Assembly (NCBI GenBank): GCA_027493615.1
Contig: JAOSKK010000034.1
Span: 398,472-462,471, forward strand
Length of the DNA stretch: 64,000 nt
Source of the DNA: Verrucomicrobiota bacterium
Lineage (GTDB): Bacteria; Verrucomicrobiota; Verrucomicrobiia; Limisphaerales; J093
Direction of reading: 5' to 3'
Positions 10,401-19,434 of this stretch are shown one piece after another. Position numbers and translations under genes: made by a program. The notes beneath the pieces were generated by a model that did not search any database, was not told where the DNA came from, and was given only the letters and a program-made list of their open reading frames with translations. How positions within the stretch are numbered: the first letter of the stretch is position 1; every line of letters begins with the position of its first letter.

Positions 10401-10749
10401 CGCGGATGGCCTCGGTGAGATCGGAGGCAGCGCTGAGGTCGGTGGTGTCGCGGAAGACCCGCAGCCGGGTGCGCCAGCGGCGCGGGGCGGCGGTCTGGCG
10501 GGCCAGCGGCCGGGGAACCGGGAACGACTCAATCACTTGCTGGAGCGTCTCCGCTACCAGCCGGTCCGGAAAGACGGTGGTCCGGTAGCTGATGAAGACG
10601 TCGTAGTCAAACGGCCGAGACGCAGAAGCGGGGGGCGCGGTGTTCATCTCGAGCAGGTAAGGGAGAGAGGACTCATGGACGCCAGAAGTCCGCTCCGGTC
10701 CGCGGCGACCGTCGTGTCGGGTGAGGCCACCGTCTCTCCCGGCGGTGCC

Positions 10750-13308
10750 TCACGAGCGGACGGGTTCCAGCAGGTTGCCGGCGAGCTGACGGAACCACTC
10801 CGGCACAGAGGCCGGTTGCCGGCCATTGAGCAGGGCCGGCAGGAAAAGTCCCTCCGCCACATGGACACCAAGTTGGCGGTAGGCCTCGAACTGTTCCTGA
10901 TCGAAAAACTGATCCAGGGTGGGCTGATGCGGGAACTCCGGATGGTTGTGGCGGTAGCGCCGGATGAGTTCGGACTCGTTGCCGGTCACCGAAAGCTTGA
11001 GATAGAGCAGCAGGCCGGTCCCGGCGGGGCGCGTGTCGGTCCGGGGATAGTGGATGCGGCACAGGTGAAAATGGCTCTTGCTGCGGCCGGTCTGTGGGTC
11101 CGGCCGGAGATCATCCAGCCGGGCGGCGAGGCGGATGCCAAAATCGATCTGGGCATGGCGCGCCAGCGTCATCAGGCCCTGGAACGTGTAGTTCGGATCG
11201 GATTCGCCGTCGACACACACGATGAACTTGCAGCGGCGCCGCAACAGTTCATACACGGCCAGGTTCTCGATGTGGCCGCCATCCGAGAGGTTCAACCAGG
11301 CCGCCTTCTCGGACATGCCCAGGCCGAACATCTCGCGGAGCAGACAGAGGAAGCCCGGCGCGGCGAAGCCAGTTCGACCTGGTTGCTTGATCCAGAAGCC
11401 GAGCCGCGCGTTCACCAGCGCCATGAGGGCCCGCAACGTGGGCATCGAGCCGAGACCCATGTGCGCGGAGAAGGCGGCCCCGGACACCGCCATTGCCGTT
11501 GCCAGGTCCACGTCGGTGCCGTTGGCCCGCCAGTCCGCCGTGCGGTGGTACCCCACCGCGGTCGAGCCGGTCCACTCGCGCGAGAACAGGAAGAAGTCGC
11601 ACCCGCGGTCCTTCAGGGTGGGGTTCACGCTGGCGGGCACATTCAGCGCCGTGTTGATCAGGTGATACGGCGCGGTGCCGCTGACGTTGATTCCGGCCAG
11701 CTTCACCGGCGCGGGGTCAGCGGCCGTCTTCTGGATGAACGTCCGCGCCAGGCAATCCCGGTACAGCCGGTGCGGCCCCGTGAGGTTGATGTTGATCACG
11801 AACAAGCTGATCAGGGCGAACGCCACGCCCATACCCACCAGCACCGCCGCTCCGTACTGGTCCTCCGGGAGGCCGAACACGCTCCCGAACCACGCCGGAA
11901 CCGGCAGGTCGATGTTCCCGTCCGCCACGCCGCGGAACAGGTAGAAAAGCAGCAGCCCGCCCAACGGGACCAGCAACCCGGCCAGGAGGAGGGCCCCCTT
12001 CAACGCAAGCTTGCGCACCCGCGGTTCTTTCAGCACCGGGAGGAACCGAAGGACGCCAGGCAGCGCGGCAGCCGCTATCGCGATCAGCCCGGCCGAGCCG
12101 CTCACGCCCGCCCAGCGGTCCGGGAGGTCGCGGACCAGATACAGGTAGCCCAGGTCCAACACCCAACCGGCGACCAGGAACGCGGTGACGGCCAGCAGGG
12201 CGCCCAACACGCTTCCCGTCACCTGGCTCGTTCGGACGCCGCGCCGCATCCCCCACCCGTAGGCCACCGTCGCCACGGCGCTCAGCCCGGCCGCCACATA
12301 GAAGTCGATGGGCCAGGCGCGCCGGAACGCGTCGCCCAGGAGTGTCGCCGCCAACGCCAGCACGAGAATCGCCAGCACGGGAACGGTCCAGTTCAAGACC
12401 ATTCCGGCCATGGCCGCCGTCGCCATCGCCCAACGCGCCTTGAGATTGTCACCCGACAGAAAGCGGGCGTGCTGCCGGATGTACCGCACCGGTTCAGGGT
12501 CGGGACCGCGCGGCGCGCCGACGTCCGAGAGCGGTTCGCCCTGGCCCAAACGCCGGGTCAGGAAGGACCCGGTGTAACCCCGCCCGAGACCGTCGAAAGG
12601 AAGTCGATCTCCTTGAGGAACCCCTTGTCCGCCAGCACCTGCACCACCCCCAGACTGAAGGTCGCCGAGCGGATGCCCCCGCCCGACAAGGCCAGACCGA
12701 TGGCATTGGTGTCAGCGGGTGTCCTGATGTCGTGGTGTTCCCGACGCGCTGTGACGGCGTCACGCTCCGACTGCCGGATCGCGGCGGCACGGACAGGCGA
12801 GGAGGCGTCGTTCGCGGTCGAGCCCCAATCCTCGAGGGTGAACCCAAACTCGAGGGGCGCGAGCGCTTCGTCCAGGTCCGCCTCCGTCATCACCGGCGGC
12901 ATGAGGTCGTCCTGCCGCGGCTTCCCATAGGCCATCTCGTGCAGTTCCGTCGCGAAGGCCCGCAACTGTTCCTGCACGCCCTGCAACTCGCCCCGGAACT
13001 CATCCGCGCCGTCCCGCCCGTTGAGCCGTCCTTCCTGCAGGGCGCGATGCCACTTGCCGGTCAATGGTCGGACGACCAGGTTCAGTACGCTGGTCACCCG
13101 CGCGGCGAAGACCTCACAGCCGGGGTGTTCCTTGATGGCGGCGCGCGCGTGCGCGAACACCTCCCACAGGCTCTCGAGCGCGCGGGCCTCGACGCCGTGC
13201 TGGTAAGGCAGGGGGTTGGGTTGAGATGCGCGTGCGCAACTCGGTGAGGAACAGGTGCGCGGCCGCCTGGTCGGGGGTGGCCTGCACCGGCTGGTCAGTC
13301 AGGTTCAT
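10750..13308 (-). CDS. Membrane-embedded patatin-like phospholipase (frameshifted)
   Basis: A large patatin family protein (about 850 residues). The oxyanion-hole motif GGGIRSATFSLG is near 12670 and the nucleophile Ser lies in LSTVSGG near 12590. The catalytic Asp is in LSDGGHIENLAVYELL near 11270. Between nucleophile and Asp lie about six hydrophobic segments, for example VLAILVLALAATLL and VAFALISLFVININL, so the catalytic domain is split by a membrane module. Frames change near 13208 and near 12575. The ATG at 13308 (MNLTDQ) is the likely start; one at 13320 is also possible. Patatins hydrolyse membrane lipids; in several anti-phage systems such enzymes are effectors. It is followed at about 100 bp by the TIR-repeat gene. 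Confidence 0.8.
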
Positions 13309-13593
13309 GGGCAAGGGCATCCGGTTCGGTTCCCGGGGCAGGCGCGTGAACGGCAGGGTCGCCCGTCAACAGGCGATCGCCGCCGCGGCATGACTGCGCC
13401 CCCTGCCGAGGGAGCCAAGGGCTTTCGCTGGATATCTGGGTCTGATGGCGAAAAGTAGCGGGGCACAGCGGGTAGGTCAATTCGGGGGTGGGCGCGGGCT
13501 GACCCGCGTCCCGGAAAGCCGTTTTGCTTCGCGCCGCGCTTCTTCCATCTTCACGCCGTGACGGAGCCGCCCACGCTGGCCGCCAAACCCGGC

Positions 13594-14106
13594 ATGACCA
13601 CGCCCCTGTCGCCGCTGCTGCGCAAGGCACAACGGCTGGGACTTGGACCTGACGAACTGGAGCTGCTGGCAGTCCAGCGGGGGTGCCGGCATTACTCGGC
13701 CGGGTCCGAGACGGACCTGCCAAGGGTTTCCGAGTACGAGTTCTCGAATGAGGAACTGGCGATTGCGCTGCTTTCCACCGCGCTCCGTTACGAACCTCAC
13801 AGCATTCGTTGCGGGGCGGCCATGCTCGGAGCGCCAGGCAATGACCCGCACCGTTTGGCGCGATTGGCTGTCAGGGAACGTTCCGAGATCCCCGTCCGGC
13901 ACGTGGCCGAGGCGGCGCGGCGATTCGAGCCGGAGAACCCATTTGGGGAGGCACTGGTCGGCGGCTTGCCCGACGCCCCGCTCCCGAGGCCGGGTGTCCT
14001 GCCCCATCCAACGCGGTTTGTGGCCATGACCGGATTCACCCGCAAGGGACCGGGGCTGGTGGTGGAGTGGCTCCGCCCGTGCACCTCGAGACGCCTGCCT
14101 CCATGA
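13594..14106 (+). CDS. Conserved hypothetical protein upstream of nucleotidyltransferase
   Basis: Not recognised as a named family. The protein begins MTTPLSPLLRKAQRLG (ATG at 13594; an upstream GTG at 13558 also keeps the frame). It has no signal peptide or membrane segment, and its middle is rich in charged, helical sequence. Its TGA overlaps the ATG of the next gene (ATGA at 14103-14106), so the two are translationally coupled. Two-gene units of a small helical protein followed by a nucleotidyltransferase are a common toxin-antitoxin layout, which makes an antitoxin or partner role possible; this is inference from layout only. Confidence 0.5.
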   Translation: MTTPLSPLLRKAQRLGLGPDELELLAVQRGCRHYSAGSETDLPRVSEYEFSNEELAIALLSTALRYEPHSIRCGAAMLGAPGNDPHRLARLAVRERSEIPVRHVAEAARRFEPENPFGEALVGGLPDAPLPRPGVLPHPTRFVAMTGFTRKGPGLVVEWLRPCTSRRLPP

Positions 14107-14490
14107 CCAACCCCGAACGCATTCTGAGCGCGCTGGACCGTCATCTGGACCATGAAATCCCCTTGGTCATCTACGGACGTGCGGCAGTCGCCTTGGGCTT
14201 CGGCGACCCGCCCGTGGACGTCACCCGATCCCTCGATGTGGACGCGATCATACCGCTTCCCTCGCATCACGATTCCAGGGCGATGACAATTTTGGGGAAG
14301 CGCAAGCCGCAGCCAATCGGGACCTGGAAGCCGAGGGCCTCTACATCACCGACCTGTTTCTGGCTGACCAGGTCTTCCTCCGGCACGACTGGGGAGCGCC
14401 CGCTCGTCCCGGTGACCCAGCGCCACGAGGCCTCTTCGGCCATCGCCATCCGCATCGGCTCCGGCAATCCCGAGCCGCACCGTGGAGGTC
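14103..14490 (+). pseudogene. Nucleotidyltransferase-like gene (DUF6036 type), frameshifted and truncated
   Basis: The N-terminus (ILSALDRHLDHEIPLVIYGR, then SLDVDAIIPL) has the Gly-rich and Asp-x-Asp pattern of minimal nucleotidyltransferases, with DVDAI as the probable metal site. A shift near 14279 moves the continuation to another frame: DDNFGEAQAAANRDLEAEGL, then YITDLFLADQVFLRHDW. This closely follows the usual domain. The expected C-terminal half is missing: at about 14490 the coding signal stops at a 99-bp inverted-repeat element. I read it as a broken gene, possibly a toxin-like nucleotidyltransferase with the upstream gene as partner. Confidence 0.55.
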
Positions 14491-14494
14491 GCGA

Positions 14495-14593
14495 AGCGTT
14501 TGGAGTGCGTGCGGTTGACCGCCGCTTTTCGTAACTGGAGGAGGAGCAGGGGGCACGAAAAGCGGCGCTGGAAGACGCCGCACTCCAAACGCT
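14495..14593. repeat. 99-bp two-armed inverted repeat (REPIN-like hairpin)
   Basis: The outer arms AGCGTTTGGAGTGCG (14495-14509) and CGCACTCCAAACGCT (14579-14593) are exact complements. The inner arms GCCGCTTTTCGT (14521-14532) and ACGAAAAGCGGC (14555-14566) also pair. The element lies between the truncated nucleotidyltransferase (+) and the end of tdh (-). It could act as a bidirectional terminator, but its structure is that of a small mobile hairpin repeat. Confidence 0.75.
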
Positions 14594-14609
14594 GCGCTTT
14601 CCGTTTCGT

Positions 14610-15638
14610 TCAGGTGCTCCAGTCCAGGACGACCTTGCCGGATTGCCCCGACAACATGGCGTCGAAGCCCTGCTGGAACTCGGTGTAGTGGAAGCGATGG
14701 GTGATGACGGGCTTGATGTCGAGCCCGCTCTGGAGCATGACGGTCATCTTGTACCACGTCTCGTACATCTCGCGGCCGTAAATGCCTTTGATGGTGAGCA
14801 TGTTGAACACCACCTTGTTCCAGTCGATGGCCATCTGTTCGGGCGGGATGCCCAGCATGGCGATCTTCCCGCCGTGACAGGTGTTGTCGATCATGTCCCG
14901 GAAGGCGGCCGGGCTGCCGGACATCTCGAGGCCGACGTCGAACCCCTCCTGCATGCCGAGGTCCTGCTGGACCTGGCGGAGGGTGCCGCGCTCGATGTTG
15001 AGCGCCACGGTGGCCCCCAGCCGGCGCGCCAGCTCCAGCCGGTACTCGTTGCGGTCGGTGATGACGACGAAGCGCGCGCCGGCATGCCGGGCGATGGCGA
15101 CCGCCATGATGCCGATGGGGCCCGCCCCCGTGATGAGGACGTCCTCGCCGAGGACCGGGAAAGAGAGGGCGGTGTGAACGGCGTTGCCGAAGGGATCGAA
15201 GATGGCGGCGACGTCGAGATCCACGCCGGGGCGGTGGTGCCAGACGTTGGTCATGGGCACCGCGATGTATTCGGCGAAGGCGCCGGTGCGGTTGACGCCG
15301 ATGCCCTGCGTGTCCTTGCAGAGGTGGCGTCGCCCGGCCAGACAGTTGCGGCAGCGCCCGCACACGACATGGCCCTCGGCACTGACGAGGTCGCCGGGGT
15401 GAAAATCGGCGACGTTGGCGCCGACGGCGACGACCTCGCCGACGAACTCGTGGCCCACGACCATGGGGACGGGGATGGTCTTCTGGGCCCAGGCGTCCCA
15501 CGTGTAGATGTGGAGGTCAGTGCCGCAGATGCCGGTCTTGCGGACGCGGATCAGGACATCGTTGATGCCGGGGGTGGGTTCGGGGACGTCTTCGAGCCAG
15601 AGACCGCGGGCGGCCTGCCGTTTGACGAGCGCTTTCAT
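14610..15638 (-). CDS. tdh: L-threonine 3-dehydrogenase
   Basis: Zinc- and NAD-dependent medium-chain dehydrogenase that oxidises L-threonine to 2-amino-3-ketobutyrate. At 342 residues it has the exact usual length and no frameshift. It shows the catalytic zinc site (TGICGTDLHIY and GHEFVGEV), the four-Cys structural zinc loop (CGRCRNCLAGRRHLC), and the Rossmann motif GAGPIGIMA. The start at 15638 lies 140 bp from the divergent XRE-cupin regulator, and the shared gap holds inverted repeats. The partner enzyme gene kbl is not next to it. Regulation by the neighbouring regulator is inferred. Confidence 0.95.
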   Translation of the reverse strand: MKALVKRQAARGLWLEDVPEPTPGINDVLIRVRKTGICGTDLHIYTWDAWAQKTIPVPMVVGHEFVGEVVAVGANVADFHPGDLVSAEGHVVCGRCRNCLAGRRHLCKDTQGIGVNRTGAFAEYIAVPMTNVWHHRPGVDLDVAAIFDPFGNAVHTALSFPVLGEDVLITGAGPIGIMAVAIARHAGARFVVITDRNEYRLELARRLGATVALNIERGTLRQVQQDLGMQEGFDVGLEMSGSPAAFRDMIDNTCHGGKIAMLGIPPEQMAIDWNKVVFNMLTIKGIYGREMYETWYKMTVMLQSGLDIKPVITHRFHYTEFQQGFDAMLSGQSGKVVLDWST

Positions 15639-15697
15639 CGCGTGACGAGATCAGGGTTGAGCGGCGGGCTTGCCAGCGCCGGGCGGGCAGGCCATCG

Positions 15698-15778
15698 TTT
15701 CCGGCATACCGGAAAGCGACGCCGCGATAGTGGAGAAACCATTCCGGTATGCAAGACCTTTTTCCGATATACCGAACA
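15698..15778. promoter_or_regulatory. Operator-like palindromes between tdh and XRE-cupin gene
   Basis: Three related boxes lie in the divergent gap: TTTCCGGCATACCGGAAA (15698-15715, perfect 7-bp arms), ATTCCGGTATGC (15741-15752, a half-conserved copy) and TTTCCGATATACCGAACA (15761-15778). The last abuts the regulator start codon. The shared core is TTCCGRTATRCCG-like. They look like binding sites for the adjacent XRE regulator, controlling itself and tdh. Confidence 0.6.
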
Positions 15779-16398
15779 ATGACCAAGTCGCGTTCGTCCC
15801 GCCGGCGGGCCCCCCGGACCGTCGTGGCTCCCCCACCCGCCGAGGGGGCTGCATCGCCACCTCGGCAGCCGCGTCAAGCAGCTCCGCACCGAGGAGGGCT
15901 GGTCGCTCGATGCCCTGGCCCAGGCCAGCGGCGTGAGCCGCTCGATGCTCAGCGACATCGAACGCGAGCAGGCGAACCCGACCCTGGCCGTCACGCTGCG
16001 GATCGCGCGGGCGTTCGGACTGGCGCTGGGCGAACTGCTCGAGATGCCGGGGGGCGACGTCGCGGGTGACCGTGATCCGTGGCGACGACCGCACCTATCA
16101 CTACCGTTCCGACACCGATGTGCGGATCCGGACGTTGTCGCCGTTGAACCTCGAGAAGGACGTCGAGTTCTACGAGGTGCGGCTCCAGGCGGGGGGCGCG
16201 TTGCGCAGCGCTCCACACTTCGCAGGAACCCGCGAGTTCCTGACGGTCCAAGCGGGGCAGATCACCGTGGAGTCGGCCGGTGACGCGGAGTTCCTGAAAG
16301 CGGGCGACTCGGCCACCTACCGGGCTGACGTGCCGCATGCGATCGTCAACACGGGCGCCGGAGAAGCCCTGATGTTCCTGGTGGTGATCTACCGGTGA
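15779..16398 (+). CDS. XRE-family regulator with C-terminal cupin domain (frameshifted)
   Basis: The N-terminal helix-turn-helix (QLRTEEGWSLDALAQASG, then SRSMLSDIEREQANPTL) is followed by a single cupin sensor domain (FYEVRLQAGGALRSAPHF to MFLVVIYR at the end). This is a common architecture for small-molecule-responsive repressors of amino-acid or amine catabolism. The frame changes twice: near 15846 in a G-run ahead of LHRHLGSRVK, and near 16062, where an extra G separates GELLEMPGGDV from VTVIRGDDRTYHY. Start ATG at 15779, directly after an operator-like box, which suggests autoregulation. Divergent from tdh, its probable target. Confidence 0.8.
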
Positions 16399-16402
16399 AT
16401 GA

Positions 16403-17157
16403 CTACCGGCCGGGCGATCGTTCCCGCTGCCCGTCGCCGGTCATGGGGACAAACCGGACGGCCAGCACGCCGCGGCGGCGGATTTCACCGTCGCGCTTCT
16501 CGAGCAGGACCAGTTGCTGTTCGCCGAAGGGCCCCACGGGGATGATCATCCGTCCGCCTTCCTTGAGTTGCTCAATCAGCGGCGCGGGCACGTGGTCGGG
16601 CGCACACGTGACGATGATGGCGTCGAAAGGCGCGGCCTCGGGCCAGCCGCGGTAGCCATCGCCGGCGCGCACCCGGATGTTCTGATAGCCCACGCGGGCC
16701 AGGTCGGCTTCGGCGCGGCGGGCCAGGGTTCGACGATTTCGATCGTGTACACCTCGGCGACGAGTTCGGCGAGGACGGCGGCCTGATAGCCGGAACCGGT
16801 CCCGATCTCGAGCACCTTGTCGGTGGGTTTGGGGTTGAGCGCCTCCGTCATGAAGGCGACGATGAACGGCTGCGAGATCGTCTGACCGTGCCCGATGGGG
16901 AGGGGATGATCGGCGTAGGCCTCACGACGCAGGTTGGCCGGAACCAGTTCGTGGCGCGGCACCTTGCCCATGGCCTCGAGGACGCGCGGGTTCCGGATGT
17001 CGCGCCCGGGGGCCTTGAGCTGCGTCTCGACCATGCGCCGGCGCTGCAGCGCGTACTCGTCGGCATCGCCCGCAACGGCGGCGTCAGAGCCCGAGCCGTG
17101 ATGGCAACCGATCATCGCCCAGCACGTCAGGACCAGCCAGTGAAGGGACCGAACCAC
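16403..17157 (-). CDS. pcm: Protein-L-isoaspartate O-methyltransferase, secreted/lipoprotein form (frameshifted)
   Basis: SAM-dependent repair methyltransferase for isoaspartyl residues. Motifs include MVETQLKAPGRDI, MGKVPRHELVP, the pre-motif I GHGQTISQPFIVA and the SAM-binding VLEIGTGSGYQAAVLA. The N-terminus (LHWLVLTCWAMIGC, Cys at residue 18) resembles a lipoprotein signal, so the enzyme would act in the periplasm. The frame shifts near 16720; the C-terminal part (IRVRAGDGYRGWPEAAPFDA to VRFVPMTG) is in another frame and ends at 16403. It converges with the XRE-cupin gene. Confidence 0.85.
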
Positions 17158-17197
17158 GTTGCCAAACTAATCCGGAAGCGTCTTTGGGCAAGGGCCT

Positions 17198-19382
17198 TCA
17201 CGGCGTGCTGGTTCCCAGGATCCACCGGGCGGCAGCGTCGGCCTGGGCTTCGCCCTCACCCGCGAGCGGGCGGAGGGTACGCGGCGGATCGTACAGCGCG
17301 GCCGCGCGGGGCAGCAGGGCTTGCGGGTCCAGAGACTCTCCGGCCAGGGCCAACCGCCGGGGCAAGGCCGAGAGCCAGCATACCGGGCAGGTCGGCGTAC
17401 TTTGCGCCGCCCGGGAGGAAATCCGGGCTGCGCAGGTCCAGCACGCTGCCGAAGCGGAAGCCGGCGGTATCGAGGGCGGCGGCTTCGAAGGCGCCCGGCG
17501 CGACGGCCAACGTGGCCGCTGCCCAGGGTCCGGCACCAGCCAGGGCAATCAGACGCACCGGCTTGCCGGGAGCGAGCGTTTGCGCCAAGGCCAGCGAGCT
17601 GAGCACGTCATGGACCCGCTGGGCGAAGAGGCTGTGGTTGTAGCCGAACGTGTATGCCGCGGCTTCGCGCGGGTTCTTCACGCGCCGGGTTTCCTTCACA
17701 GGCTGGCCGTCGGCCAGGAATTCGCCCTGCAAGAACAGGTCCACGCCCAGGACGGTCTGGCCGCCGGCAAGCAGTTGCCGGACGGCAGGCCGCAACGAGC
17801 CGTCGGGCAGGTAGAGCGCGGCCTTGCCGAGCGGGCTCAGCCAGAGGACCACGCCCGCGCTGGTTTCGGACGGTTCGAGCACGACGACGGGGATCTCCTC
17901 CTGGTACCAGGCATTGCGAAGGACGCCCACGTGCTCGCGGCCCTCCGGGCGCGGCGTCACGGCGCGGGTGAACAGAACGACCTGACCGGCATCGGCGAGG
18001 GTGCGGCCGACGACGATCTCGAAGGCCTGGGCCAGCAGGGTGCGAATCGCTTCGGGCTGACGGGCGGCTTCGCGGAGTTGGCGCCGCGTGTCCTCATGCC
18101 AGAGCCGGAGCAGTTGTCGTTCGAAGTCAGGTCCCCCGGCGGAGCGGGGTGCTGGTCATTCCACACAGTCAGTTCGGCGCGGCTGCACCGCTGGTAATCG
18201 CGTTCGATGACCGGCTCGGGAAGGCCGAGCCGGAAGTGGCGGTTCACCCAGTTATAGAAGGCGGAGCGCGACACGGCGTTGTAGTTGTGCGGGAAATGTT
18301 CGCCGCGCTGGAGCAGGATGTTCTGCGGCGCCCCGAGCAAGGTGTAGAGCTGTTTGAGTTCGGGGAAGCCTTTCGTCGACAGCTCCTTGGTCCAATCGTT
18401 GGCCGTGGTCAGGCCCTGGGGTTTGGGGGCGAACAGGGCGGCAAACTCCACGTTGCCCGTGTCGATGCGCAGGAGGGAGGCGTTTTCGCACGTGCAGCCG
18501 CCCTGCATGGCGGTGCTGACCATCACGGCCGGGAAAGACAGCGTGAGCCGGGGATCGACCGCGGCCAGGAGCATCGTCTGGGTGCCGCCGCCGCTGGCGC
18601 CGGTCATGGCCACGCGCTCGGGATCGACCTCGGGCAGGCTGAGCAGGAAATCGAGCGACCGAATGGAGTTCCAGGTCTGCAGGCCCATCGCGCTCTGCAG
18701 GTGCGCCTCGGCGGCCGGGCTGAACAGGCCCCAATTCTCGAGCGTGTTCATCTCGGGCCGCTGCTTGGCGAACCCATGGACAAGCGCCGCAGACAACTGC
18801 TGGGCGTCGGCGTTGCCCAGCATGTCCCACTGCCACACCACGCACCCCATCCGGGCGAGTTGGACGCAGAGCGACTGGAACCGGCTGCGGCCCCCTCCAG
18901 GAACCGTTCCTCGCCGGTGGCGATCTCGCGCAGCAGTTCGGCGTCGCCCGTCTCGGCCAACCGCGCGTCCTGCCAATGGCCATGAGCAAAGAGCACCCCG
19001 GGGACGCGCCCGGTCATCTTCCGCGGCCGGTAGAGGTTGCCCGTGACATAGAAGCCGGGAACGCTCTCAAAATAGACCTTCTCGACCGTGTACTCGTCGC
19101 GTTCGATGCGACCGTGGTGGACGGCGTTGAGCGGGGTCTTGGTGGGCAGGGCCAAAGGCCCTGGGAGACGAGGATACGACGGCGGACCTGGGCGGCGCGC
19201 GCTTCCCACGCCTCGACCGACGCCGGGGGCGTGAAGGGAAAGTAACCGTCGAGGTCCTTCAGCGGTTGGAGGCGGACGTCGTTGGGCAGCCGGCCGGGGG
19301 GCAGGGCGCGGGGTCCCTCTGCCAGCAGCGTGCTGGCGGCGATCAGGATCAGCAGACTGCCGAGTCGGGTGGAGTTGGTCAT
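17198..19382 (-). CDS. Secreted alpha/beta hydrolase, acetylxylan-esterase-like (multiple frameshifts)
   Basis: About 725 residues when reassembled. The N-terminal signal peptide (LGSLLILIAASTLLAEG) is followed by a first hydrolase domain: VPGFYVTGNLYRP, PGVLFAHGH, and the nucleophile elbow MTGASGGGTQTML with Ser in GASGG. Further on are ERDYQRCSRAELTVWND and a second, degenerate hydrolase-like half (VVLWLSPLGKAALY, then RLIALAGAGPWAAATL). Frames change near 19165, 18900, 18125 and 17370. This layout is frequent among secreted polysaccharide or ester hydrolases in Verrucomicrobiota and Planctomycetota. The substrate cannot be named. Confidence 0.7.
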
Positions 19383-19434
19383 GGGCGGAGACTACGTGCG
19401 TCCGGGGCGGCTGCCAAGGCTGGTTCGCCGGCGC

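Larger units (their letters stand above)
4352..10647 (-). pseudogene. TIR-domain protein with membrane segment and long helical-repeat tail, split by an IS
   Basis: Starts at the ATG at 10647 with an N-terminal TIR domain: FDYDVFISYRTT, then RVFRDTTDLSA, then a HCAEEIRYFRE stretch that holds the usual Cys-x-Glu region. One membrane helix follows (FNSALLFLLLAGMFGAVT, near 10005). The rest is a tandem array of about 50-residue helical repeats with the pattern LG-x-LG-x-RLPPE-x-AA and AMExTTD. The reading frame shifts at least four times (for example near 10345, 8960, 7860 and 7770). An IS1634-like element interrupts it at 5447-7416. Removing the IS and one CTAG rejoins VSDEL to GLLEVRVSE in frame, so the gene was whole before insertion. 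Repaired length is about 1430 residues. TIR domains commonly act as NAD hydrolases or signal adaptors; the repeats suggest a sensor or scaffold. It lies about 100 bp downstream of the patatin gene on the same strand, probably one operon. Confidence 0.75.

Noticed and set aside
10105..12930. 941-codon plus-strand frame opposite TIR and patatin genes
   Set aside because: Arg/Gly/Gln-rich shadow; the minus strand holds the catalytic motifs.
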